A DNA stretch of 9,932 nucleotides from a bacterium (GCA_030424955.1 JAUHVS010000165.1:1-9932), one strand, 5' to 3'; positions 1 to 6,271 are shown, counted from the stretch's first letter. A program made the numbers and translations. Notes: generated by a model from the letters alone, not told the origin.

Positions 1-1
1 C

Positions 2-340
2 CGGCGGGCGACCCCACCCCCCGATCCGGCGCGGGTGGCCGAGCTGACCGCGGCCGCCGAGGCGGCCGACGGCCCGGATCGCGAGGCCGCCGAGGACGCC
101 CTCACCGCCCTGCGCCGGGTGCAGGCCGCCCACGCCCGGGGCGAGGTCCACGCGCAGCGGGTGGCGCTGAAGCTCGAGGCCCTGACCGCCACGCTGGACC
201 ACCTGCGCATCGGCGCCGCCAACCTGGACGCGGCCGCCCGCCCCGCCGTGGCCGAGCGCCTGCGCGGTGAGGTGGCCGAGGCCGTCGACGACCTGGAGCG
301 CGCCGTCGCCACCAGCCAGCGGGAGCTGGCCGAGCTCTGA
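2..340 (+). CDS. Partial CDS, C-terminal end of an unidentified helical protein
   Basis: The frame is open from the first bases of the window to the TGA at 338-340, giving 112 residues with the N-terminus outside the window. A GTG at 35 could be an internal start, but the frame continues upstream without a stop through a proline-rich stretch (around TPPPDP), so a longer gene entering from the left is more likely. The visible part is rich in Ala, Glu, Leu and Arg with no proline-rich breaks after the first dozen residues. It looks like two or three long amphipathic helices, possibly a coiled coil, ending in RELAEL. There is no signal peptide, membrane segment or catalytic motif. I do not recognise the family. 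The next gene starts 85 bases downstream on the same strand. That it is coding is fairly sure; no function can be assigned. Confidence 0.6.
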   Translation, partial: RRATPPPDPARVAELTAAAEAADGPDREAAEDALTALRRVQAAHARGEVHAQRVALKLEALTATLDHLRIGAANLDAAARPAVAERLRGEVAEAVDDLERAVATSQRELAEL

Positions 341-425
341 TCACCGACGCCCACCAAACCGCGCGGCCTGTGGGGCCGCTGCACCATCCCCCTGGGGCCA
401 CCCCTGCCGGAGGACCTGCGCGCGC

Positions 426-1604
426 ATGCACCTCGATCCCCTGATGCCCAAGCTCGTGGCCGCCGCCTTCGCGGTGGTGGCCGTGGGCCTGTTCCTGCGC
501 TGGCTCCGCCAGCCCCACGTGGTGGTGTACCTGGTGGCCGGGGCCATCCTGGGGCCGCACGCGCTGGGCCTGCTGACCGACGTCGAGGGCGCCGCGCGGC
601 TGGGGGACGCCGGGGTGGTGCTGCTGCTCTTCTTCGTGGGCATGGAGGTGTCGCTGCCGCGGCTGCTGGCCAACTGGCGGGTGGCGGTGATCGGCACCGC
701 CGTGCAGATCGCCCTGACGGTGGGGGTGGTGGCCGCGCTCGGGGCCTGGCTCGACTGGGCGACCGGCCGGGTGATGCTGCTGGGCTTCGTGGTGAGCCTC
801 AGCAGCACCGCCGTGGTGGTGTCGATGCTGCGGGAGGCGGGCCAGCTCGACAGCGAGATCGGGCACGACGCCGTGGGCATCTTGCTGGTACAGGACCTCG
901 CGCTGGTGCCGATGCTGCTGGTGATCGGCCTGCTGGCCGACACCCCCTCGGACGCCGGGGACGTGGGCCTCCAGGTGCTCGGCGGGCTGGGCACCCTGGG
1001 CATCGTCGCCTGGGTCGTGCGCAAGGGCCCCATCCGGCTCCCGCTGATCCGGCGCCTCGCGGCCGATCATGAGCTGCAGGTGTTCGCGGCGCTGCTGCTG
1101 TGCTTCGGCCTCGCGACGCTGACCGCGCTGACCCAGCTCTCCACCGCGCTGGGCGCCTTCGTGGCGGGCATCGTGGTGGCCTCGGCGGACGAGTCGCACT
1201 GGGTACACGACAGCCTCAACCCCCTGCGGGTGCTGCTCGTGGCGCTCTTCTTCGCCTCGGTGGGCATGCTGATCGACCTGCGGTTCTTGGTGGACGCCTG
1301 GTGGATCGTCGCGCTGCTGGTGCTCACCGTGCTGGTCACCAACACCCTGCTCAAGGCGGGGGTCCTGCGCGCGCTGGGCCGCCCCTGGCGCCGCAGCTTC
1401 GAGATCGCCGCGATGCTGGCGCAGGTGGGGGAGTTCAGCTTCGTGCTCGCCGCCGTCGGGCGCCAGCAGGGGCTGATCTCGGACTATGGCTACCAGCTGT
1501 CGGTGGGGCTGATCGCGATCTCGCTGCTGGCCAGCCCGCTGTGGATCGCCGGGGTCCGCCGGCTGACGGGCGCGTCGCCCGCTGCGCCCCCGCCCGCGGG
1601 CTGA
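426..1604 (+). CDS. CPA2/Kef-type cation:proton antiporter, membrane domain only
   Basis: This is a predicted inner-membrane monovalent cation/proton antiporter of the CPA2 family (KefB/KefC-like, Na_H_Exchanger domain), 392 residues. Hydrophobic segments run almost without break from residue 8 to 377, consistent with 11-13 helices. Family motifs visible are the helix pair around VGMEVSLPRL (71-80), SLSSTAVVVSML (124-135), the ion-site motif VQDLALVP (155-162, with the conserved Q156-D157), GAFVAGIVVA (243-252), FFASVGMLIDL (275-285) and QVGEFSFVLA (333-342). The ATG at 426 is chosen because GGAGG at 409-413 precedes it and the protein then begins directly with the first helix; the open frame extends further upstream but is non-homologous in character. 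KefB/KefC are about 600 residues with a cytoplasmic RCK/TrkA-N domain after the membrane part. This protein stops about 15 residues after the last helix, so that regulatory domain is absent. Ion specificity cannot be read from the sequence. Confidence 0.9.
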   Translation: MHLDPLMPKLVAAAFAVVAVGLFLRWLRQPHVVVYLVAGAILGPHALGLLTDVEGAARLGDAGVVLLLFFVGMEVSLPRLLANWRVAVIGTAVQIALTVGVVAALGAWLDWATGRVMLLGFVVSLSSTAVVVSMLREAGQLDSEIGHDAVGILLVQDLALVPMLLVIGLLADTPSDAGDVGLQVLGGLGTLGIVAWVVRKGPIRLPLIRRLAADHELQVFAALLLCFGLATLTALTQLSTALGAFVAGIVVASADESHWVHDSLNPLRVLLVALFFASVGMLIDLRFLVDAWWIVALLVLTVLVTNTLLKAGVLRALGRPWRRSFEIAAMLAQVGEFSFVLAAVGRQQGLISDYGYQLSVGLIAISLLASPLWIAGVRRLTGASPAAPPPAG

Positions 1605-1610
1605 GCTGGT

Positions 1611-1625
1611 TGGGCCTCAAGCCCA
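1611..1625 (+). terminator. Small hairpin after the antiporter gene
   Basis: TGGGC (1611-1615) and GCCCA (1621-1625) can pair around a CTCAA loop, seven bases after the antiporter stop codon. There is no T tract after it. It may attenuate transcription or mean nothing. The HMA gene begins 53 bases further on the same strand, so readthrough is quite possible. Confidence 0.2.
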
Positions 1626-1677
1626 GGGCGCGAGCGGCCGATAGACGCCGCCAGCCATCAGCCCACCGAGGTGCGCC

Positions 1678-1905
1678 ATGACCCAGCCCAACCCCGCCCT
1701 GCCCACCGCCTACCGCCTGGGCGGCCTCAAGTGCGACGGCTGCGTCGCCACCGTCGACGCCGCGGTGCGCGCCGCGCTGCCCGATGCCCAGGTGGCGGTG
1801 CAGCTTGCCGATCCTCAGCTGGTGGTGACGGGGGCGCACGGCGCGGACCAGGTGGCGGCGGCGGTGCAGGCGGCGGGCTTCACCTACGAGGGGCCCACGG
1901 GCTGA
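1678..1905 (+). CDS. Heavy-metal-associated (HMA) domain protein, CopZ-like
   Basis: A 75-residue single-domain protein with the look of a small cytoplasmic metallochaperone of the HMA family (CopZ/Atx1 fold). The metal-binding loop reads GLKCDGCVATV (16-26), giving the C-x-x-C pair Cys19/Cys22. It is followed by an amphipathic helix (TVDAAVRAALP), a strand (QVAVQL), and a second helix ending in the typical AAGF (residues 66-69). The usual position before the first cysteine is Met (GMxCxxC); here it is Lys. The ATG at 1678 is supported by GAGGTG at 1668-1673. The gene lies 73 bases after the antiporter and could be co-transcribed with it. Cu(I) is the usual cargo of the family, but neither a copper ATPase nor a metal regulator is visible here, so cargo is inferred only. 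Confidence 0.82.
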   Translation: MTQPNPALPTAYRLGGLKCDGCVATVDAAVRAALPDAQVAVQLADPQLVVTGAHGADQVAAAVQAAGFTYEGPTG

Positions 1906-1933
1906 GCGCTCGCGGCCCCAAGGGCCCGCTCAG
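1902..1933. terminator. Hairpin shared by two convergent genes, containing both stop codons
   Basis: CTGAGCG (1902-1908) is the exact reverse complement of CGCTCAG (1927-1933). Between them GGCCC (1914-1918) pairs with GGGCC (1922-1926) around a CAA loop, leaving a five-base bulge at 1909-1913. The plus-strand HMA stop (TGA, 1903-1905) lies in one arm and the minus-strand FGE-fold gene stop (1932-1930) in the other. The structure is symmetric, so it can form in transcripts from either side. No U tract follows in either direction, so termination is inferred from position and stem strength. Confidence 0.5.
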
Positions 1934-2823
1934 GGCGCGGTGAGGGCCTTCGCCTCGTCCACGCTGGCGGCGCAGCGGAAGCCGAAGTGGTGGAAGTACG
2001 GGTCGTTCTTCGGCAGGTGCTGGCGGCGGTAGAAGGTGCGGGCGTGATCCGGCCCCCAGTACCACGAGCCGCCCCGCACGCCGCGCTGGTGGTGCCCCTC
2101 GCAGGGCGCCTTGCCGTCGCAGGGCCCCTTGGGATCGACGCCCGCGCAGGCGGCGCCGCACTCGGCGTAGCTGTCGCTGAACCAGTCGGCCACCCACTCG
2201 TAGCTGTTGCCCGCCATGTCGAACAGGCCGTAGACCCCGGCCGGCTTGCCGCCGACGGCGAGCACGCGGCCCTTCTCGGGGTGGCTGCCCTTCTTCTTCA
2301 CGCCGCAGGAGCGGCCCGCCTCGGTCTTGATGACCGCGCGGGTGCAGTCGGCGGGCTCGTCGCCCCAGGGGTAGGTGCGCCCGTCGGTGCCGCGGGCCGC
2401 CTTCTCCCACTGGGCCTCGGTGGGCAGGTGCTTGCCGTGGGCCTCGCAGTACTGCACGGCGTCGAACCAGCTCACGCCGTTGATGGGCTGCGTGGGCCGG
2501 CTGAAGTCGGCGTACTTGGGGCCGGCCTTGCGGCACTTGCCCTGGCGCACGCAGGCCTTGTAGGCGGCGACGGTGACCTCGTTCTTGTCCATGAAGAAGG
2601 TCTGCAGCCACACCTCGGCCTGGGGCCGGGCGGTGGCCAGGGTCTCGCTGCCCCGGATGAAGGCGCCGCCGGGGATGCACGCCATGCCCTCGGGCGCGGC
2701 GCCACAGGGGATCGGGGCCGGGGCGCCGGGGAAGGCCGGGGGGGCCTCGGCCTGCGCCACGCCCGCGCAGAGCAGGGCCGCGGCCGCCCAGCGCGCGGGG
2801 GCCCAGCGGGCGGCGGCGCTCAC
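1930..2823 (-). CDS. Secreted FGE-sulfatase-fold (SUMF1-type) protein without catalytic cysteines
   Basis: A 297-residue exported protein. The first 26 residues form a signal peptide (ARW start, hydrophobic AAAALLCAGVAQA, likely cleavage after AQA). The rest is an FGE-sulfatase/SUMF1-fold domain (about 43-286), recognised by MACIPGGAFIRGSE (47-60), KNEVTVAAYKAC (80-91), LPTEAQWEKAARG (133-145), YPWGDE (151-156), MAGNSYEWVADWF (203-215), RGGSW (250-254) and GFRCA (281-285). True formylglycine-generating enzymes carry two cysteines shortly after the RGGS motif; here that stretch (253-269) has none, so sulfatase activation is unlikely. Other cysteines (40, 49, 91, 97, 126, 160, 173, 222, 226, 235, 241, 284) could form disulfides in the periplasm. 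The start is GTG at 2823, overlapping the upstream stop as GTGA; upstream in-frame sequence is only a shadow of the preceding gene. It is almost certainly translationally coupled to that gene. Confidence 0.85.
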   Translation of the reverse strand: MSAAARWAPARWAAAALLCAGVAQAEAPPAFPGAPAPIPCGAAPEGMACIPGGAFIRGSETLATARPQAEVWLQTFFMDKNEVTVAAYKACVRQGKCRKAGPKYADFSRPTQPINGVSWFDAVQYCEAHGKHLPTEAQWEKAARGTDGRTYPWGDEPADCTRAVIKTEAGRSCGVKKKGSHPEKGRVLAVGGKPAGVYGLFDMAGNSYEWVADWFSDSYAECGAACAGVDPKGPCDGKAPCEGHHQRGVRGGSWYWGPDHARTFYRRQHLPKNDPYFHHFGFRCAASVDEAKALTAP

Positions 2824-3842
2824 TTGTCGCCGCCCTCGGCCCCAGGCTTGGTGTAGCCCTTCGGCAGCGCCTCGGCGAAGCTGACCATCTTCTTCTTGTC
2901 TTTGCGGCGGCCGCGGGTGGCGTGGCGCACGGAGCCCCGGGTCATGTGGGTCATCCAGGCCTGGAAGTTCTCGCCGGTCTGCAGGTTGTACTCGTAGAGC
3001 GCGTCGGGCGACCAGTCGGGGCGGTAGCCCATGGTGCGCACGATCATCGAGCGGTCGTCCATGGGCAGGGCCCGCATGTTGCGCTTGTAGCTCTCGGGGT
3101 ACGGGCGGAAGTAGGCCTCGGCGTTGCTCACGTACATCACCCGCACCGGCAGGTTGACGGCCTTGGCCGCCTTGGCGAGGTCGAGCACCGTGAGCTCGGC
3201 GGTGAGATCGCCGCGCATCATGTACACCCGGTTGGCCTGGTACATGCCCTTCACCCAGTTGAACTGCGCGGGGTCGTCGAGCCAGCACGAGGTGTTGCGC
3301 GCCTTCATGATGCGCCGCACCTTGCGCAGCCGGCCCCACACCAGGCCGCGGCTGATGCGGAAGGCGCGGTCGTAAGGCTTGCGGGCGGCGGCGTCGGGCC
3401 ACTCGGCCGCCATGTAGCCCTTCAGGCGGTCGTCGTCCTTGCGCCACATGTTGATCAGGTCGTCGGCGTCCGCCGCGTTGAGGATCGCCAGCCGGTAGAT
3501 CTTGTGCAGATCCACCACCACCTGGTCGAAGTCCATCAGCACCAGCACCTCGGGCTTCGCCCAGGCGCCCATGGTGTACATCTGGTCGGTGCCGACGCCG
3601 ATCATCACGCCGCCGCGGTCCAGCACGTACTCCTTGAACAGCCAGTGGTGGTTCTCATCGCTGACCACGAAGTGGCTCTTGCGGTTCAGCTCGGGCGGCG
3701 CCGGATCGGGGCGCACGGCGCTGAAGGCGTCCACCAGGGCCTGCGGCGCGGGGGCGATGCCGCCGGCGTTCTCGGCCGCAGCGGCGGCGGGGAACAGCAG
3801 GGCGAGGGCGAGGGGCAGGGCGAGCAGCGGTGTGAGACGCAC
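2820..3842 (-). CDS. Secreted protein resembling the LIC_10091 family, function unknown
   Basis: A 340-residue exported protein. Residues 1-23 are a signal peptide (RLTPLLALPLALALLFPAAAAA, cleavage near AAA/ENA). The mature part has a conserved-looking core: FVVSDENHHWLF (58-69), RGGVMIGVGTDQMYTMGAWA (76-95), VLVLMDFDQVVVDLH (99-113), YVSNAEAYF (237-245) and LPMDDRSMIVRT (259-270). From memory this order (SNE/SDE, GG-x-GVG-x-DQNY, D-x-D, then VSNAE and RT) matches the LIC_10091-type family first known from Leptospira, whose fold has been likened to SAM methyltransferases; a profile search is needed. The C-terminus (304-318) is strongly basic. The start is GTG at 3842, with GAGG at 3851-3848 five bases upstream and the signal peptide following directly; a further-upstream GTG at 3929 would bury the signal peptide. 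It heads a two-gene operon with the FGE-fold gene. Confidence 0.75.
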   Translation of the reverse strand: MRLTPLLALPLALALLFPAAAAAENAGGIAPAPQALVDAFSAVRPDPAPPELNRKSHFVVSDENHHWLFKEYVLDRGGVMIGVGTDQMYTMGAWAKPEVLVLMDFDQVVVDLHKIYRLAILNAADADDLINMWRKDDDRLKGYMAAEWPDAAARKPYDRAFRISRGLVWGRLRKVRRIMKARNTSCWLDDPAQFNWVKGMYQANRVYMMRGDLTAELTVLDLAKAAKAVNLPVRVMYVSNAEAYFRPYPESYKRNMRALPMDDRSMIVRTMGYRPDWSPDALYEYNLQTGENFQAWMTHMTRGSVRHATRGRRKDKKKMVSFAEALPKGYTKPGAEGGDK

Positions 3843-3932
3843 GGGGACCTCGGGGGCGAGCAGGCGAGAGTTCGGGCGTACCTTCAACGAGGCGGGCGGC
3901 CGGCGCAACGGTGCAGGCGCGCACGGCATTCA

Positions 3933-3988
3933 CTGGCGCCGTCTGCGCCCAGGGCCGCGGGCGCTTGCTCCCGCGGGCAAATTATGGT
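3933..3988 (+). promoter_or_regulatory. Two adjacent hairpins and an A/T-rich patch upstream of adenylate kinase
   Basis: The 202-base divergent gap (3843-4044) holds the only clear A/T patch nearby, AAATTATGGT at 3979-3988, 57 bases before the adk start. It is a reasonable place for a -10 element, but I see no -35 at good spacing. Just upstream are two inverted repeats: CTGGCGC (3933-3939) with GCGCCCAG (3945-3952, one bulged C), and CCGCGGG (3955-3961) with CCCGCGG (3970-3976). They may be operator or transcript-leader structures. No divergent promoter for the minus-strand operon could be identified with confidence. Confidence 0.3.
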
Positions 3989-4044
3989 CCCGTCCGCGCC
4001 TCGCCCGGGCCGCCGGGCGACTGGACAGCAAGGAGAAGGTCACG

Positions 4045-4674
4045 ATGCGCATCATCCTCGTTGGCCCGCCCGGCGCGGGCAAGGGCACGCAGGCTGCCCG
4101 CCTCATCGACACCCTCAACATCCCGCACATCAGCACCGGCGACATGCTGCGCGCGGCGGTCAAGGCCGGCACGACCCTGGGCCTCGAGGCGCAGGCCTTC
4201 ATGACCCGCGGAGACCTCGTCCCCGACGAGGTGGTCATCGGCATGATCATCGAGCGGATCGCCGCCCCGGATTGCAGCAAGGGCTTCATGCTCGACGGCT
4301 TCCCCCGCACGGCGCCCCAGGCGGCGGCGCTGGACGAGGCCATGGCGGCCGCGGGCGTGACCCTGGACGCGGTGCTGCTCATCGAGGTGCCCGACTCGCT
4401 CATCGTGGAGCGCATCACGGGCCGGCGCAGCGATCCCGAGACGGGCGCCATCTACCACCTGGCCTTCAACCCGCCGCCCGCCGAGATCGCGGACCGGGTG
4501 GTGCAGCGCAAGGACGACACCGAGGCCGCCTGCGTGGCCCGGCTGTCGAAGTACCACTCCGAGACGGCCCCCATCGTGCCGTTCTACGAGGCCAAGGGCC
4601 TGCTGCGGCGGGTGGACGGCGTGGGCAGCCCCGACGCCGTCACCGCGCGCATCGCCGACGCCCTCAAGGGCTGA
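4045..4674 (+). CDS. adk: Adenylate kinase
   Basis: Cytoplasmic adenylate kinase (ATP + AMP to 2 ADP), 209 residues, close to the 214 of the E. coli enzyme. Visible motifs are the P-loop GPPGAGKGT (7-15), the AMP-site motif STGDMLR (30-36), GDLVPD (56-61), the signature LDGFPRT (83-89), the LID entry TGRRSD (125-130) and the catalytic-arginine region QRKDD (154-158). The LID (126-158) runs from IYHLAFNPPP straight to AEIADRVVQRKDD. It is several residues shorter than the E. coli-type LID (which has an EGKDDVTGE insert) and has no zinc-ligand cysteines. ATG at 4045 is preceded by AAGGAG at 4030-4035. The open frame runs further upstream but has no homology there. It is divergent from the operon at 2820-3842 and 173 bases ahead of the next plus-strand operon. 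Confidence 0.96.
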   Translation: MRIILVGPPGAGKGTQAARLIDTLNIPHISTGDMLRAAVKAGTTLGLEAQAFMTRGDLVPDEVVIGMIIERIAAPDCSKGFMLDGFPRTAPQAAALDEAMAAAGVTLDAVLLIEVPDSLIVERITGRRSDPETGAIYHLAFNPPPAEIADRVVQRKDDTEAACVARLSKYHSETAPIVPFYEAKGLLRRVDGVGSPDAVTARIADALKG

Positions 4675-4780
4675 GCCCCCCGCGGCCGCCCCCGGGCGCC
4701 GCCCCCCTCAACGCAGCTCGACGGACCGCGCAGCCAGCGCAGGGCCCGCCGCGTCGGGCACCGGCGCCGCCCGGCGCTTC

Positions 4781-4789
4781 TGGTAGGGT
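4781..4789 (+). promoter_or_regulatory. Candidate extended -10 promoter for the three-gene operon
   Basis: TGG-TAGGGT (4781-4789) matches the extended -10 pattern TGn-TAnnnT and lies 59 bases before the ATG at 4848. There is no recognisable -35 element, as is common with extended -10 promoters. It is the best candidate in the 173-base gap between adk and the operon; the rest of that gap is G/C-rich with no other signal I can defend. Confidence 0.35.
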
Positions 4790-4847
4790 GCGCAGGCGGG
4801 CCGCGCCCCCAGTGCGCGCGGCCGCCCTTCAACCCCGAGGTGCACCC

Positions 4848-5477
4848 ATGTCGCGGACGTCTGCGTCGGTTCGATGGCTCTGGTGGTTGGCCGTGGCCGC
4901 CCTGCTGGGGGGCTGCTCCGCGGCCGCGGTGGGGCCAGGCGGGGTGGTGCTCGGCCTGCTGGCCGTGCTGGCGCTCACCGCCTGCACGCAGGATCCCGCG
5001 CCGACCCCCGTCGAGGACGCCGAGGCGGTGACGGACGCCGGGCTCGACGCCACGCCGCCGGACGCCGGCCGGGACGCGGCGATCGCCGACGCTGGCGCCG
5101 ACGGCGGCGCCTGGGAGCCCTGCTGTACCGATGGCGTGATCGCGAGCTGCTACTGCCCTGCGGGCGCAGCGTGCAACTACGGGTGGTTCACCCCCTGTGG
5201 GGGCGGCGAGTGCGTCGAGGGCGGGGGCGCGTGCCCCGGGGCCGACCAGGGGGTGGACGCCGAGCCGCTGGACGGCGGCGCCGTGGATCAGGGCGCGGTC
5301 GACCAGGGAGCGGTAGACATGGCCCCCGTCGAGGCCGACATGGGGTTCTGGGAGGCCTGCTGCCTCGATGGCGTCATCGACAGCTGCTACTGCCCCGCCG
5401 GGGCGGCCTGCAACTACGGGTGGTTCGAGGACTGCGGCGGCGGCGCCTGCACCGTGCCTGGGGGGGCCTGCCCGTGA
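4848..5477 (+). CDS. Lipoprotein with two eight-cysteine modules and a D/A-rich linker
   Basis: A 209-residue envelope protein of no family I recognise. The N-terminus has a hydrophobic signal (WLWWLAVAALLGGC) with a lipobox at LGGC (Cys23), then a second hydrophobic stretch (GGVVLGLLAVLALTAC, 31-46) ending in another lipobox, LTAC (Cys46). A low-complexity Asp/Ala linker follows (about 57-86). Two 44-residue modules (87-130 and 166-209) then share 34 identical positions and the same spacing, CC-x7-C-x-C-x5-C-x7-C-x4-C-x6-C. They are joined by a linker with repeated VDQGA. Eight cysteines per module fit four disulfides or a metal-binding site; which is not known. ATG at 4848 has GAGG at 4837-4840. 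Its TGA overlaps the GTG of the next gene, so the genes are probably coupled. The protein ends at the last residue of module 2. Confidence 0.85.
   Translation: MSRTSASVRWLWWLAVAALLGGCSAAAVGPGGVVLGLLAVLALTACTQDPAPTPVEDAEAVTDAGLDATPPDAGRDAAIADAGADGGAWEPCCTDGVIASCYCPAGAACNYGWFTPCGGGECVEGGGACPGADQGVDAEPLDGGAVDQGAVDQGAVDMAPVEADMGFWEACCLDGVIDSCYCPAGAACNYGWFEDCGGGACTVPGGACP
5106..5237 (+). repeat. Eight-cysteine module, copy 1
   Basis: Encodes residues 87-130 of the lipoprotein. The central part, DGVIASCYCPAGAACNYGWF, is nearly the same as in copy 2, and an 18-base stretch (5172-5189) is identical to 5409-5426, exactly 237 bases away. This points to an internal tandem duplication with the linker carried along or inserted. 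Confidence 0.9.
5343..5474 (+). repeat. Eight-cysteine module, copy 2
   Basis: Encodes residues 166-209 and ends the protein. It differs from copy 1 at ten positions, none of them a cysteine. The differences cluster at the edges of the module and in the WF-xx-C and C-xxx-G loops. Confidence 0.9.
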
Positions 5478-6271
5478 AGCCGGTGCGCTGGGCCGGGGGC
5501 CCCTTCGCCCCCATGCACGCGGCGTTGATGGGCGCGGCGGCCGAGCTGCCGCCCTTCGACGCCGCCGCCTTTGAGCCCGCGCTGGTGGCCGAGGCCCGCG
5601 CCGCCTGGGCGGATCGCGTGCGCACCGAGTTCCGATCGACGCAGATCATGGCGCGCTTCCTGACCGAGGTGCTGGGCGCGGGCGATCCGCTGGACGTGTA
5701 CGCGGGCGCCGTCGACCTGGTGGCCGACGAGGTGCGCCACACGGCCCTGTGCGCGGCGCTGCTGCAGGCCATGGGGGGCCAGCCGGGCCTGCCGGAGCCC
5801 ACCCGCCTGCAGGATCCCGAGCCCTTCCTGCGCTCGCCCATGGCCGAGCGGGCGCTGGCCACGGCCATCAGCATGCTGCTCATCAACGAGACGGTGTCGG
5901 TGGCGTTCATCGAGGATCTGGCGGCCCGCTGCACGGTGCCGGCGGTGCAGCACGTGCTGTCGGCGACGGTGGCGGACGAGGACGGGCACAGCGACTTCGG
6001 GCGCACCTATGTGAAGAAGAGCCTCGCGCGGTTCCCCATCGCCTCGCTGCCCGCGTGGCGGCACCTGGTGGCCCAGACCCTGCTGCCCCATCAGCAGCAC
6101 GCGGCCCGCGCCCTGGCCGAGGTGCCGGCCGACCAGCAGCGCCTCGACGCCTGGCCCGAGCCGGAGCGCGCGGCCCTGGGCCTGTTCTCGCCCGTGCGGC
6201 AGGCGCTGGTCTATCAGGCGGCCGAGGCCCGGCTGCTGGCGGATCTGCGCGGGCTGGGGCTGGCGCCTTGA
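5474..6271 (+). CDS. Ferritin-like diiron protein, function unknown
   Basis: A 265-residue protein without signal peptide or membrane segment, so probably cytoplasmic. It reads as a ferritin-like four-helix bundle with a complete diiron ligand set in order: Glu52 (RTEFRSTQI), Glu86-x-x-His89 (DEVRHTALC), Glu139 (INETVSVAF) and Glu169-x-x-His172 (DEDGHSDFG). The E, ExxH, E, ExxH pattern is that of ferritin-like oxidases and oxygenases (for example ribonucleotide reductase R2 or rubrerythrin relatives); no Cys4 rubredoxin domain is present. A C-terminal helical part (about 190-258) follows. The substrate cannot be read from the sequence. The start is GTG at 5474, overlapping the upstream TGA as GTGA, and its own TGA overlaps the next start as TTGA. 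Its place between two lipoprotein genes suggests a role in making or modifying an envelope component, which is inference. A simple iron-handling or oxygen-protection role is the main alternative. Confidence 0.82.
   Translation: MKPVRWAGGPFAPMHAALMGAAAELPPFDAAAFEPALVAEARAAWADRVRTEFRSTQIMARFLTEVLGAGDPLDVYAGAVDLVADEVRHTALCAALLQAMGGQPGLPEPTRLQDPEPFLRSPMAERALATAISMLLINETVSVAFIEDLAARCTVPAVQHVLSATVADEDGHSDFGRTYVKKSLARFPIASLPAWRHLVAQTLLPHQQHAARALAEVPADQQRLDAWPEPERAALGLFSPVRQALVYQAAEARLLADLRGLGLAP

Noticed and set aside
102..1208. A 368-codon minus-strand open frame opposite the antiporter
   Set aside because: Composition is dominated by His, Gln, Arg and Pro with no motif, and the plus strand there has unmistakable CPA2 motifs.
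1930..2823. Calling this gene a formylglycine-generating enzyme
   Set aside because: The catalytic cysteine pair after the RGGS motif is absent, so only the fold is supported.
2824..3447. N-terminal extension of the FGE-fold gene upstream of 2823
   Set aside because: This part is an out-of-frame reading of the overlapping upstream gene. The signal peptide and the GTGA overlap place the start at 2823.
3843..3929. Longer N-terminus of the LIC_10091-like protein from a GTG at 3929
   Set aside because: The GTG at 3842 has a well-spaced GAGG and puts the hydrophobic signal peptide at the N-terminus; the extension would place about 29 unrelated residues before it.
2922..4847. A long plus-strand open frame running from inside the secreted-protein gene through adk to the cysteine-repeat lipoprotein
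   Set aside because: Upstream of 4848 it is antisense to the minus-strand gene and then out of frame with adk, with low-complexity His/Gly/Arg composition. Only 4848-5477, with its own ribosome binding site and signal peptide, is real.
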